From: Pseudomonadota bacterium
Lineage (GTDB): Bacteria; Pseudomonadota; Gammaproteobacteria; Burkholderiales; Burkholderiaceae
Direction: 5' to 3'
Assembly: GCA_021783435.1 (NCBI GenBank)
Contig: JAJXUC010000047.1
Span: 1-24,306 of the forward strand
DNA length: 24,306 nucleotides
Shown: one piece after another, positions 12,994 through 21,045 of the stretch
How positions within the stretch are numbered: the stretch's first letter is position 1
Layout: the number at the start of each line of letters is the position of its first letter
Made by a program: the position numbers and the translations under genes
Notes under the pieces: generated by a model
Told to the model about the DNA's origin: nothing
Database searches by the model: none
The model's input: the letters and a program-made list of their open reading frames with translations, nothing else

Positions 12994-14790
12994 ATGCCCC
13001 AATACAACCCACCGCTGCGCGATATGCAGTTTGTCATGCACGAGACCCTCGACATCGTGCCCAAGCTGCGCGAACTCGCGCCGCATGCCGACGTCGACGC
13101 CGATCTGATCAACCAGGTCTGCGAGGAGGCGGGCAAGTTCTGCAGCGAGGTCCTGCTGCCCATCAACCTCAGTGGCGACGGCGAGGGCTGCCATTACGAC
13201 CCCGCAACACATGCCGTCACCACGCCCAAGGGGTACAAGGAGGCGTGGCAGCAATACGTCGAGGCGGGCTGGCCGTCGCTGAACGCGGCGCCCGAATACG
13301 GCGGGCAGGGGCTGCCGCACATCGTCGGCAGTGCGGTGCATGAAATGGAGAACGCCGCCAACCAGGCTTGGACCATGTATCCGGGGCTGACCAAGGGCGT
13401 GGCGGAACTGCTTGCCACGCACGGCGACGCGGCGCAGAAGGACGTTTATCTGCCCAAGCTGGCCACGGGCGAGTGGACCGGCACCATGTGTCTGACCGAG
13501 CCGCATTGCGGCACCGACCTGGGCCTCATCCGCAGCAAGGCGTTGCCGCAGGCGGACGGCAGCTACAAGATCAGCGGGCAGAAGATCTTCATCTCCAGCG
13601 GCGAGCATGATCTGGCCGGCAACATCGTCCACATGGTGCTGGCCAAGCTGCCGGACGCGCCCGAGGGCTCGAAGGGCATCTCCCTGTTCGTGGTGCCCAA
13701 GTTCCTGCCCACGCCCGAGGGCGGGGTGGGGGCGCGCAACGGCATCTTCTGCTCCGGCATCGAACACAAGATGGGCATCCACGGCAACGCCACGTGCCAG
13801 ATGACCCTGGAGGACGCCACCGGCTGGCTGGTGGGCGAGCCCAACCGCGGTCTGCCGGCGATGTTCGTGATGATGAACAGCGCGCGCCTGGCCGTGGGGG
13901 TGCAGTCGCTCGGATTGACCGAGGTGGCCTACCAGAACGCGCTGGCCTATGCCAAGGACCGCCTGCAGATGCGCGCGCTCTCCGGCCCCAAGGCGCCGGA
14001 CAAACCGGCCGACCCCATCATCGTCCACCCGGACGTGCGGCGCATGCTGCTCACCGCGCGGGCCTGGGCCGAGGGCGGACGTTTCCTGGCCTACTGGGTG
14101 GCGCTGATGCTGGACCAGTCCCACCTCCACCCGGACGAGGGCGTCCGCAAAGACGCCGACGACCTGGTCGCGCTGCTCACGCCCATCGTCAAGGCCTTCA
14201 TCACCGACAACGGTTTTGCCGCCGCCAACGAATGCCTGCAGGTGTTCGGCGGCCACGGCTACATCCGCGAATGGGGCATGGAGCAATATGTGCGCGACGC
14301 GCGCATCAACCTGATCTACGAAGGGACCAACACCATTCAGGCGCTCGACCTGATTGGGCGCAAGGTGCTGATGGACAACGGCGCCAGGCTGAAGAAGTTC
14401 GGCAAACTGGTGCAGGAATTCGTCGAGGCCGAGGGCGTGGTCGAATCCATGCAGGAGTTCGTCAATCCACTCGCCGATCTTGGCGACAAGGTGCAGAAGC
14501 TCACCATGGAACTCGGCATGAAGGCCATGGGCAACCGCGACGAGATCGGCGCCGCTGCCACGCCGTATTTGCGCGTGGTCGGGCATCTGGTGTTCTCCTA
14601 TGCCTTCGCCCGCATGGCCAAAGTGGCGCAGGACAAGATCGCCGCCGGCAGCAACGAAACCTTCTACCAGGCCAAGCTGCAGACTGCACGTTTTTATTTT
14701 GCCAAGCTCTACCCGGAAACCGCAGCGGCCATTCGCATGGCCCGCAGCGGCCTCAAGCCCCTGATGGACACCGAGGCGGTGTTCGCCTGA
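12994..14790 (+). CDS. Acyl-CoA dehydrogenase (600-residue, DmdC/FadE-like with C-terminal extension)
   Basis: FAD enzyme of 598 residues for the first beta-oxidation step, making trans-2-enoyl-CoA and reducing electron-transfer flavoprotein. Recognisable blocks are EEAGKFCSEVLLPINLSGDG, GWPSLNAAPEYGGQGLPHIV, the flavin-binding GTMCLTEPHCGTDLGLIRSK, GSYKISGQKIFISSGEHDLA, IEHKMGIHGNATCQM, LQVFGGHGYIREWGMEQYVR, and the catalytic base Glu443 in YEGTNTIQALDLIGRKVL. The C-terminal 120 residues are the extra helical domain of the about 600-residue acyl-CoA dehydrogenases, a group that includes 3-methylmercaptopropionyl-CoA dehydrogenase DmdC; beside FadN and thiolase, fatty acyl-CoA is the likelier substrate. 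GAGG at 12982-12985 precedes the ATG. It starts 38 bp after the TetR gene. Chain-length specificity cannot be read. Confidence 0.93.
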   Translation: MPQYNPPLRDMQFVMHETLDIVPKLRELAPHADVDADLINQVCEEAGKFCSEVLLPINLSGDGEGCHYDPATHAVTTPKGYKEAWQQYVEAGWPSLNAAPEYGGQGLPHIVGSAVHEMENAANQAWTMYPGLTKGVAELLATHGDAAQKDVYLPKLATGEWTGTMCLTEPHCGTDLGLIRSKALPQADGSYKISGQKIFISSGEHDLAGNIVHMVLAKLPDAPEGSKGISLFVVPKFLPTPEGGVGARNGIFCSGIEHKMGIHGNATCQMTLEDATGWLVGEPNRGLPAMFVMMNSARLAVGVQSLGLTEVAYQNALAYAKDRLQMRALSGPKAPDKPADPIIVHPDVRRMLLTARAWAEGGRFLAYWVALMLDQSHLHPDEGVRKDADDLVALLTPIVKAFITDNGFAAANECLQVFGGHGYIREWGMEQYVRDARINLIYEGTNTIQALDLIGRKVLMDNGARLKKFGKLVQEFVEAEGVVESMQEFVNPLADLGDKVQKLTMELGMKAMGNRDEIGAAATPYLRVVGHLVFSYAFARMAKVAQDKIAAGSNETFYQAKLQTARFYFAKLYPETAAAIRMARSGLKPLMDTEAVFA

Positions 14791-14813
14791 CCCTTCCATT
14801 TCGAGGACCCGAC

Positions 14814-17210
14814 ATGACATCCCGATTCCCGATCCGCCAAGTCGCCGTGCTGGGCGCAGGCGTGATGGGCGCGCAAATCGCCGCCCATTGCGTCAACGCC
14901 CGCGTGCCCGTGATCCTGTTCGATCTGCCCGCCAAGGACGGCCCGAAGAACGCCATCGCCGACAAGGCCGTGGCGAATCTGAAAAAACTCAGCCCGGCGC
15001 CGCTGGGGCTGGCCGACGAGGCGGGACTGATTCGCACCGCCAACTACGAGGACGACCTGCCCAGGCTCCAGGACTGCGACCTGGTGATCGAGGCCATCGC
15101 CGAGCGCATGGACTGGAAGCACGCGCTGTACAAGAAGGTCACGCCCCACCTGGCGCCCCACGCGCTGTTCGCCACCAACACCTCGGGCTTGTCCATCACC
15201 AGCCTGAGCGAGGGCTTCGACGCCGACCTGCGCGCGCGCTTTTGCGGGGTGCACTTTTTCAACCCACCACGTTACATGCCCCTGGTGGAACTGATTCCCA
15301 CCGCGGCGACCCGGCCCGAGATGCTTGACCAGCTCGAAACCTTTCTCACCGCCACGCTGGGCAAGAGCGTGGTGCGCGCGCTGGACACGCCCAATTTCGT
15401 CGCCAACCGCGTCGGCGTGTTCTCCATCCTGGCGGTGATGCACGAGGCGCAGAAGTTCGGGTTGAGTTTCGACGTGGTCGACGACCTCACCGGAAGCAAG
15501 CTGGGCCGCGCCAAAAGCGCCACCTTCCGCACCGCGGATGTCGTGGGCCTGGACACCATGGCCCATGTCATCAAGACCATGTTCGACACGCTGCCTGTGG
15601 ACAAGGATCCGTTCGCCGCGCTGTACGCCACGCCAGCCGTGCTCAAGGCCCTGGTGGACAAGGGCGCGCTGGGGCAGAAGACCGGCGCGGGGTTCTACAA
15701 GAAGGTCGGCAAGGACATCCTGCGCTTCGATCCCGCCACCGCCGATTACGTGGCCGGCGGCGGCAAGGCCGACGAGATCGTCGCACGCATGCTGAAAAAG
15801 CCCGCGGCCGAGCGCTTCAAGCTGCTGCGCGAGTCGAGCAACCCGCAGGCGCAGTTCCTGTGGGGTGTGTTCCGCGATGTCTGGCACTACATCGCCGTGC
15901 ATCTCGGCACGGTGGCCGACAACGCGCGCGATCTGGATTTCGCCATCCGCTGGGGCTTCGGCTGGAGCGAGGGGCCGTTCGAGACCTGGCAGGCCGCGGG
16001 CTGGACGCAGATCGCGGGCTGGATCGCCGAGGACATCGCCGCCGGCAAGGCGCTGTGCAGCGCACCGCTGCCGGCCTGGGTGGCGCAGATCGATGCCGTG
16101 CACAAGCCCGAGGGTTCCTGGTCGGCGGCGGAAGGCCGCTACAAGCCGCGCCGCGAACTGCCGGTGATGCGGCGGCAGATCTTCCCGCAAACCGTGCTGG
16201 GGGAGGCCGCGCCGGGCCCCGCCACGGCCGGGTCCACGGTTTTCCAGGACGACTCCATCCGGCTGTGGACCGCGCCGGGCGCCGCCGACGTGCTGGTGGC
16301 CAGCTTCAAGACCAAGATGAACACCCTCGGTCCCGGCGTGATCGCCGGCCTGCACCGCGCGGTGGATCTGGCCGAACGTGATTACGCTGGCCTTGTGGTG
16401 TGGCAGACCGGCGAGCCCTTCTCCGCCGGAGCCGACCTGCAGGCCATGCTGCCCGCCTTCATGGCCGGTGGCGCCAAGGCCATCGAGCCCGAGGAGAAAA
16501 AGCTGCAGGATCTGATGCTGCGCCTGCGCTACGCCCTGGTGCCGGTGGTTGCCGCCGTACGCGGCATGGCGCTGGGCGGCGGATGTGAGCTTGCGGCCTA
16601 CACCGCGCGTCGCGTGGTCGCGCTGGAGAGCTATATCGGCCTTGTCGAAGTCGGCGTGGGCCTGATTCCGGGCGGCGGCGGGCTGACCTATCTGGCCCGG
16701 CGGGCCAGCGAGTTGGCGCAGGCCAATGGCGCCAGCGTGGACATCCTCGCCTTCCTCAAGCAGCTGTACATGCAGCCGGCCATGGCGGCGGTGTCCAAGT
16801 CGGCCATCGAGGCGCGGCAGATGGGCTATGTGCTGCCCGAGGACGTGATCGTCATGCACAAGGATGAACTGCTGCACGTGGCCATCGGCCAGGCGCACGG
16901 CCTGGCCGATGCCGGATATCGCCCGCCGCTGCCGGCGCGCATCGCGGTCGCGGGGCGCAGCGGCATCTCGACCATCAAGGGTCAGCTCGTGAATATGCGC
17001 GACGGCGGCCAGATCACCGCGCACGACTACGCGCTGGGGGCTGCCATCGCCGAGGTCATGTGCGGTGGCGAGGTCGATGCCGGCAGCGTGGTCGACGAGC
17101 ATTGGCTGATGCGCCTGGAGCGCGAGCGGTTCTGCGCCCTGCTCGACAACCCGAAGACCCAGGAGCGCATCATGGGCATGTTGCAGACCGGCAAGCCGGT
17201 GCGCAACTGA
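14814..17210 (+). CDS. fadN: FadN-type bifunctional 3-hydroxyacyl-CoA dehydrogenase / enoyl-CoA hydratase
   Basis: A 798-residue enzyme for the hydration and second oxidation steps. The NAD-binding dehydrogenase comes first (LGAGVMGAQIAAHC, glycine loop 14-19), with catalytic-site residues Ser124 (NTSGLS), His147 and Glu159 (VHFFNPPRYMPLVELIP) and Asn198. A second dehydrogenase C-terminal domain follows (KGALGQKTGAGFYKK and beyond). The crotonase domain is last, from about residue 480, with Glu592 (LGGGCEL) and Glu612 (GLVEVGVGLIPGGGG), 20 residues apart as in true hydratases. This order is the reverse of E. coli FadB and matches Bacillus FadN, also encoded with an acyl-CoA dehydrogenase and a thiolase. 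GAGG lies before the ATG, 23 bp after the dehydrogenase gene. All catalytic residues appear intact, so both activities are expected. Confidence 0.95.
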   Translation: MTSRFPIRQVAVLGAGVMGAQIAAHCVNARVPVILFDLPAKDGPKNAIADKAVANLKKLSPAPLGLADEAGLIRTANYEDDLPRLQDCDLVIEAIAERMDWKHALYKKVTPHLAPHALFATNTSGLSITSLSEGFDADLRARFCGVHFFNPPRYMPLVELIPTAATRPEMLDQLETFLTATLGKSVVRALDTPNFVANRVGVFSILAVMHEAQKFGLSFDVVDDLTGSKLGRAKSATFRTADVVGLDTMAHVIKTMFDTLPVDKDPFAALYATPAVLKALVDKGALGQKTGAGFYKKVGKDILRFDPATADYVAGGGKADEIVARMLKKPAAERFKLLRESSNPQAQFLWGVFRDVWHYIAVHLGTVADNARDLDFAIRWGFGWSEGPFETWQAAGWTQIAGWIAEDIAAGKALCSAPLPAWVAQIDAVHKPEGSWSAAEGRYKPRRELPVMRRQIFPQTVLGEAAPGPATAGSTVFQDDSIRLWTAPGAADVLVASFKTKMNTLGPGVIAGLHRAVDLAERDYAGLVVWQTGEPFSAGADLQAMLPAFMAGGAKAIEPEEKKLQDLMLRLRYALVPVVAAVRGMALGGGCELAAYTARRVVALESYIGLVEVGVGLIPGGGGLTYLARRASELAQANGASVDILAFLKQLYMQPAMAAVSKSAIEARQMGYVLPEDVIVMHKDELLHVAIGQAHGLADAGYRPPLPARIAVAGRSGISTIKGQLVNMRDGGQITAHDYALGAAIAEVMCGGEVDAGSVVDEHWLMRLERERFCALLDNPKTQERIMGMLQTGKPVRN

Positions 17211-17223
17211 ACCGCGGAACGGC

Positions 17224-17652
17224 ATGATGAACGCCATGCTCGAATTGGGCCGCGAGGTGCTGGCACGACAACCTTTCAGCGGATTGATGGGGGCTGAACT
17301 CGTGATCTTCGAGACGGGACGTGCCGCCATCGAATTGCCGCTGCGCGCGGAGTTGCATCAGCAAAACGGCTTCGCCCATGGCGGCGTGGTCTGCTATCTC
17401 GCCGACAACGCACTGACCTTTGCCGGCGGCAGTGTGATGGGGGCGGCGGTCGTGACATCGGAGTTCAAGATCAATTATCTGCGCCCCGCCCAGGGTGATC
17501 GGCTTCGTGCCGAGGCCGACGTTTTGCGCGCCGGACGCAGCCAGGCCGTCGTGCGTTGTGAAATTTATGCCCTGCAAGGTGCCGAGCGCATTCTGTGCGC
17601 CGCGGCCCAAGGAACCATCACCCCTCTGGCCGCGCCACGCGAGCGCGGTTGA
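17224..17652 (+). CDS. PaaI-like hotdog-fold acyl-CoA thioesterase
   Basis: A 142-residue single-hotdog protein of the PaaI/4HBT family, normally a tetramer hydrolysing acyl-CoA to the free acid and CoA. The family core is HQQNGFAHGGVVCYLADNAL, where the Asn, HGG turn and Asp correspond to the active-site region, followed by SEFKINYLRPAQGDRLRAEA and AVVRCEIYA. It starts 13 bp after the FadN gene and ends 24 bp before the thiolase, so it is translated from the beta-oxidation message. Its role is inferred: releasing stalled acyl-CoA intermediates and recycling CoA. The start at 17224 is one of two adjacent possibilities (a second in-frame ATG is at 17227). Substrate unknown. Confidence 0.88.
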   Translation: MMNAMLELGREVLARQPFSGLMGAELVIFETGRAAIELPLRAELHQQNGFAHGGVVCYLADNALTFAGGSVMGAAVVTSEFKINYLRPAQGDRLRAEADVLRAGRSQAVVRCEIYALQGAERILCAAAQGTITPLAAPRERG

Positions 17653-17676
17653 GCCCTATTGAATCAGGAGACCCAC

Positions 17677-18906
17677 ATGTCCCGCCAAGTCCAAGACGCC
17701 TACATCGTTGCCGCCGCGCGCACGCCCATCGGCAAGTCGCACCGCGGCGTCTTCCGCAACACCCGCCCGGACGATCTGCTGATCGCCGCCATCCACGCCG
17801 CACTGAAGCAGACGCCAGGGCTCGACCCGAAGGCCATCGAAGACGCCATCATCGGCTGCGCCATGCCCGAAGGCGAGCAGGGCCTGAACATGGCGCGCAT
17901 CGCGGCGCTGCTGGCGGGCTTGCCTGACAGCGTGGCCGGGGTGACCATCAACCGCTTCTGCGCCTCGGGCGTGACCGCCATCCAGATGGCCGCTGACCGC
18001 ATTCGCGTCGGCGAGGCGGACGTGATCCTCGCCGGCGGCGCCGAGAGCATGAGCATGGTGCCGATGAGCGGCAACAAGCCTTCGATCAACCCGCTGGTGT
18101 TCACGCGCGACGAGAACATCGGCATCGCCTACGGCATGGGTCTGACCGCCGAGAAGGTGGCGCAGCAATGGAAGGTCACGCGCGAACAGCAGGACGCCTT
18201 CGCCCTGCAGTCGCACCAGCGCGCGCTGGCGGCGTTCGCGGCGGGCGAGTTCACCGATGAAATCGTGCCGGTGGACGTGGTCGACCGCATGCCCGATCTC
18301 TCCAGCGGCGCGGTCACCGAGCGTCGCCGCACCGTGAGCCTGGACGAAGGCCCGCGCGCAGACACCTCGCTGGAGGCGCTCGCCAAGCTGCGCCCGGCTT
18401 TCGCCGCGCCCAAGGATCCCACCGGCAGGGCGACCGGCCTGGGCAGCGTGACGGCCGGCAACAGCTCGCAGACCTCGGACGGCGCGGGCGCTCTCATCCT
18501 CGCTTCCGAGGCGGCGGTCAAGCGCTTCAACCTGCAGCCGCTGGCGCGCTTCGTCAGCTTCGCCAGCCGCGGCGTGCCGCCGGAGATCATGGGCATCGGC
18601 CCGATCGAGGCCATTCCCGCCGCGCTCAAGGCCGCCGGGCTCAAGCTCGACGACATCGGCTGGATCGAGCTCAACGAGGCCTTCGCCGCGCAGTCGCTGG
18701 CGGTGATCAACACCTGCGGACTCGATCCCGCCCGGGTCAATCCGCTGGGTGGCGCCATCGCCCTGGGCCATCCGCTCGGGGCCACTGGCGCCATACGCGC
18801 CGCCACCGCCATCTACGGCATGCGCCGGCGCAATCTGAAATACGGCATGGTCACCATGTGCGTGGGAACGGGCCAGGGCGCGGCCGGGATTTTCGAGCGG
18901 GTCTGA
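17677..18906 (+). CDS. fadA: Acetyl-CoA C-acyltransferase (thiolase)
   Basis: Last step of each beta-oxidation round: thiolytic release of acetyl-CoA. The 409-residue protein starts AYIVAAARTPIGKSHRGVFR after a short leader. It has the nucleophile Cys in GVTINRFCASGVTAIQMAAD, the GGAESMSMVPM block, LNEAFAAQSL, the GGAIALGHPLGATGAI motif with the active-site His, and the second Cys in TMCVGTGQGAAGIFERV near the C terminus. The start at ATG 17677 is supported by AGGAG at 17666-17670 with 6-nt spacing; the in-frame TTG at 17659 is not needed. It pairs with the FadN-type enzyme, as FadA does in the Bacillus fadN-fadA-fadE cluster. Family and role are secure; chain-length range is inferred. Confidence 0.95.
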   Translation: MSRQVQDAYIVAAARTPIGKSHRGVFRNTRPDDLLIAAIHAALKQTPGLDPKAIEDAIIGCAMPEGEQGLNMARIAALLAGLPDSVAGVTINRFCASGVTAIQMAADRIRVGEADVILAGGAESMSMVPMSGNKPSINPLVFTRDENIGIAYGMGLTAEKVAQQWKVTREQQDAFALQSHQRALAAFAAGEFTDEIVPVDVVDRMPDLSSGAVTERRRTVSLDEGPRADTSLEALAKLRPAFAAPKDPTGRATGLGSVTAGNSSQTSDGAGALILASEAAVKRFNLQPLARFVSFASRGVPPEIMGIGPIEAIPAALKAAGLKLDDIGWIELNEAFAAQSLAVINTCGLDPARVNPLGGAIALGHPLGATGAIRAATAIYGMRRRNLKYGMVTMCVGTGQGAAGIFERV

Positions 18907-18917
18907 ACACCACCCCG

Positions 18918-18940
18918 CCCGACCGGCTCGACAGGTCGGG
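18918..18940 (+). other. Hairpin in the fadA to isomerase gap
   Basis: A perfect 7-bp stem, CCCGACC (18918-18924) and GGTCGGG (18934-18940), closes a 9-nt loop in the 70-bp gap, the longest gap inside the operon. It has no following T-run, so it is more likely a message-stabilising or attenuating structure than a full terminator. Confidence 0.45.
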
Positions 18941-18976
18941 TTCGTCAGCATCACCATGAAGCCGGAAACCAACACG

Positions 18977-19741
18977 ATGAGCGAAATCCTTCACCACCTC
19001 GATGCCGGGGTTCTGACCCTGACCTTCGACCGCCAGGACAAGAAGAACGCGCTGACCAGTGCGATGTATGCACAACTGGCCGATCATCTGGAACACGCAG
19101 CGCACGATCCGCAGGCGCGCGTGCTGGTGTTCCAGGGGCAGGACAACCTGTTCACCGCCGGCAACGACGTGAGCGAGTTCCTGCAGCGCCCGCCCGCTGA
19201 TCTTGACGCCCCGGTGTTCCGCTTCCTGCGCGCCGCAGCCGACTTTCCCAAGCCGGTCATCGCCGCAGTCTGCGGCCCGGCGGTGGGCATCGGCACAACC
19301 TTGCTGTTGCATTGCGACCTCGTCTATGCCGGCGACAACGCGCTGTTCTCGCTGCCCTTCGTGAATCTCGGACTCTGCCCGGAAGCCGCGTCCAGCCTGC
19401 TGCTGCCCTTGCGCATTGGCCAGGCAGCGGCGGCCGAAAAACTGCTGTTCGGCGAGCCCTTCGCCGCCGGCGAGGCGCAGGAGCTGGGCTTGGTCAACCG
19501 CGTGCTGCCACCGGCCGAAGTGAATGCCTATGCCCAGGCCCAGGCGCGCAAGCTCGCGGCCAAGCCGCTGGGCTCGCTCACCGTGACCAAGACCCTGTTG
19601 CGCAAACCGCAGCAAGGCGCCGTGCATGCGGTGATGGCCGAGGAGGCCGGCCACTTCGAGCGCATGCTCAAGGGGCCGGCAGCCCGCGAGGCGTTCAGTG
19701 CCTTCCTCGCCAAGCGCAAGCCGGATTTTTCCGGTCTTTGA
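18977..19741 (+). CDS. Crotonase-family protein, probable delta3,delta2-enoyl-CoA isomerase
   Basis: A 254-residue enoyl-CoA hydratase/isomerase superfamily protein, last gene of the beta-oxidation operon. The CoA-binding and oxyanion parts are clear: RQDKKNALTSAMYAQLADHL, FTAGNDVSEFL, CGPAVGIGTTLLLHCDLVYA and PFVNLGLCPEAASSLLLPLR. True hydratases carry Glu in GGGCE and again 20 residues later. Here the first is replaced (GIGTT) and the second position is Asn (FVNLG), while Glu136 in CPEAASS matches the single catalytic Glu of Eci1/ECI2-type isomerases (human ECI2 has TPEGCSS). I therefore predict shifting of cis-3/trans-3 double bonds to trans-2, needed for unsaturated fatty acids. The start is uncertain: ATG 18977 (MSEIL) is preferred, ATG 18956 is possible. 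It would be redundant as a hydratase beside FadN. Confidence 0.88.
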   Translation: MSEILHHLDAGVLTLTFDRQDKKNALTSAMYAQLADHLEHAAHDPQARVLVFQGQDNLFTAGNDVSEFLQRPPADLDAPVFRFLRAAADFPKPVIAAVCGPAVGIGTTLLLHCDLVYAGDNALFSLPFVNLGLCPEAASSLLLPLRIGQAAAAEKLLFGEPFAAGEAQELGLVNRVLPPAEVNAYAQAQARKLAAKPLGSLTVTKTLLRKPQQGAVHAVMAEEAGHFERMLKGPAAREAFSAFLAKRKPDFSGL

Positions 19742-19744
19742 CCG

Positions 19745-19762
19745 CAGGCGCGGCTGCGCCTG
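19745..19762. terminator. Hairpin in the convergent gap between the isomerase gene and trmL
   Basis: CAGGCGC (19745-19751) and GCGCCTG (19756-19762) form a perfect 7-bp G+C-rich stem with a 4-nt loop. It fills the 23-bp gap between two convergent stop codons, a good place for a bidirectional terminator. There is no T-run on either side, so efficiency as an intrinsic terminator is doubtful. Confidence 0.5.
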
Positions 19763-19764
19763 GT

Positions 19765-20235
19765 TCACACGCCGCCGGCATAACCGGATTGCCGCCAGGC
19801 CTCGAAGACCGCGACCGCCACGGCGTTCGACAGGTTCAGGCTGCGCTGGCCTGGACGCATCGGTAGACGCAGGCGGCGGGACGCGGGGAAGCCGTCCAGC
19901 ACGGCTGCAGGCAACCCCGCGGTTTCAGCGCCGAACACCAGCCAGTCGCCAGGGCGCAGCGATGCCGAGCCGATGAGCCGGTCGGCGAATTTCGTGAAGG
20001 CGAACATCCGCGACGCGTCCGGCTTCTCCGCATCGAGCAGGCTGGCCCAGTCGCGGTGCACGCGCAGATCGGCGTATTCGTGATAGTCGAGGCCGGCCCG
20101 CCGCAGGTGCTTGTCATCGAGCAAGAATCCCAAAGGTTCCACCAGATGCAAGGTGCAGCCGGTATTGGCCGCGAGGCGGATGACGTTGCCGGTGTTCGGC
20201 GGGATTTCGGGGTGGACGAGGACGATGTTGAACAT
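19765..20235 (-). CDS. trmL: tRNA (cytidine(34)-2'-O)-methyltransferase
   Basis: SPOUT-class methyltransferase of 156 residues that 2'-O-methylates the wobble base C34/U34 of leucine tRNAs with S-adenosylmethionine. The three SPOUT motifs are clear: IPPNTGNVIRLAANTGC near the N terminus, LRPGDWLVFGAETAGLP in the middle, and MRPGQRSLNLSNAVAVAVFE at the C terminus, where the knot binds the cofactor. Length matches E. coli TrmL (157 residues), so no separate RNA-binding domain is expected. It lies 46 bp downstream of comF on the same strand and is probably co-transcribed with it, a usual betaproteobacterial pairing. The start is the ATG at 20235, since MFNIVLVHPEIPPNTGN is the conserved beginning. 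Identification is secure. Confidence 0.96.
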   Translation of the reverse strand: MFNIVLVHPEIPPNTGNVIRLAANTGCTLHLVEPLGFLLDDKHLRRAGLDYHEYADLRVHRDWASLLDAEKPDASRMFAFTKFADRLIGSASLRPGDWLVFGAETAGLPAAVLDGFPASRRLRLPMRPGQRSLNLSNAVAVAVFEAWRQSGYAGGV

Positions 20236-20281
20236 GGACTTTGCAAAGCCAGCGTGGAATGGGGTGCGCGCAGCGCGGGTT

Positions 20282-20998
20282 TCAGTGTGGCGGCGGGGTG
20301 CGCAGCGCCACCGCCACGCCGACCTCGCCCGCGCCCTGGCGCAGCAGGACGGAGGCGGCTTCCGTCAAGGTGCTTCCGGTGGTCATCACATCGTCGACCA
20401 GCAGCAGGCGGGCGCCCTCCAGCGCGCGGGGGACGGTGAATGCTCCGCGTATGTTGCGCGTCCGCTGCTCCAGCGGCAGGCCGCTTTGCGGCGCCGCGTC
20501 GCGCACGCGCAGCAAGACATCGCTGCGTGCCCTCAGGCTCAATTCCCCGGCGAAGCCTCGGGCCATTTCCCAGGACTGGTTGTAACCTCGTATCTGCAGC
20601 CTGGCCTTGGATAGCGGCACGGGGACCACGAGGTCGGGTAGGGTTCGGCCGTCTTGCTGCCAGCGCTGGGCCAGCAAGCGCCCCAACCAGCGGCCGATGG
20701 CCGGCTCGCCGCCGAACTTCAGGCGCCGGACCAGCCGGTCGACCGGCTCGGCATAGTCGCCCAGGGCCAGGGCCTGGGTGTACGGAGGCGGCGTCTTGAG
20801 GCAAATCCCGCAGACCTCGGCGCCGCCGGTCAGTTCCAGTGCGCAGCGCTGGCAGCGCGTCATGTTCGATGGCAGATACTGGGCCTGGCAGGGCTCGCAC
20901 AGAGGCTGGGTGCTGGGCAGTGCGCAAAGCCCGCACAAGCCGGTGGGTCGCAGCACGGCGCGCAAGTGTTTAAGCAGATGGAAGGGACGGCTCGGCAT
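20282..20998 (-). CDS. comF: ComF family phosphoribosyltransferase-like protein
   Basis: A 238-residue cytoplasmic protein of the ComF/GntX family, needed for DNA uptake in several naturally competent bacteria. The N-terminal part is a zinc-finger region with Cys pairs (CGLCALPSTQPLCEPC, CQRC, CGIC). The rest is a type-I phosphoribosyltransferase fold with VVPVPLSKARLQIRGYNQSW, the PRPP-binding LLLVDDVMTTGSTLTEAASV, and QSGLPLEQRTRNIRGAF, all family hallmarks. ComF is divergent from the BioC-like gene with only 47 bp between the starts, so their promoters must overlap or be very compact. The gene does not by itself show competence, because ComF is widespread outside competent species; GntX-like roles in carbon metabolism have also been suggested. 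Confidence 0.92.
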   Translation of the reverse strand: MPSRPFHLLKHLRAVLRPTGLCGLCALPSTQPLCEPCQAQYLPSNMTRCQRCALELTGGAEVCGICLKTPPPYTQALALGDYAEPVDRLVRRLKFGGEPAIGRWLGRLLAQRWQQDGRTLPDLVVPVPLSKARLQIRGYNQSWEMARGFAGELSLRARSDVLLRVRDAAPQSGLPLEQRTRNIRGAFTVPRALEGARLLLVDDVMTTGSTLTEAASVLLRQGAGEVGVAVALRTPPPH

Positions 20999-21045
20999 GC
21001 GCGAACTATATTGCGCTCCCTATCAAGGCCTTCGCCGTTTGCAGC

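Noticed and set aside
12967..17330. Long minus-strand frames (617 and 873 codons) over the acyl-CoA dehydrogenase and FadN genes
   Set aside because: They mirror the third-base G+C bias of the sense genes, show no domain features, and are antisense to complete enzymes.
18918..18940. Full transcription terminator between the thiolase and isomerase genes
   Set aside because: The stem is perfect, but there is no T-run, and the next gene is functionally part of the operon; kept only as a hairpin.
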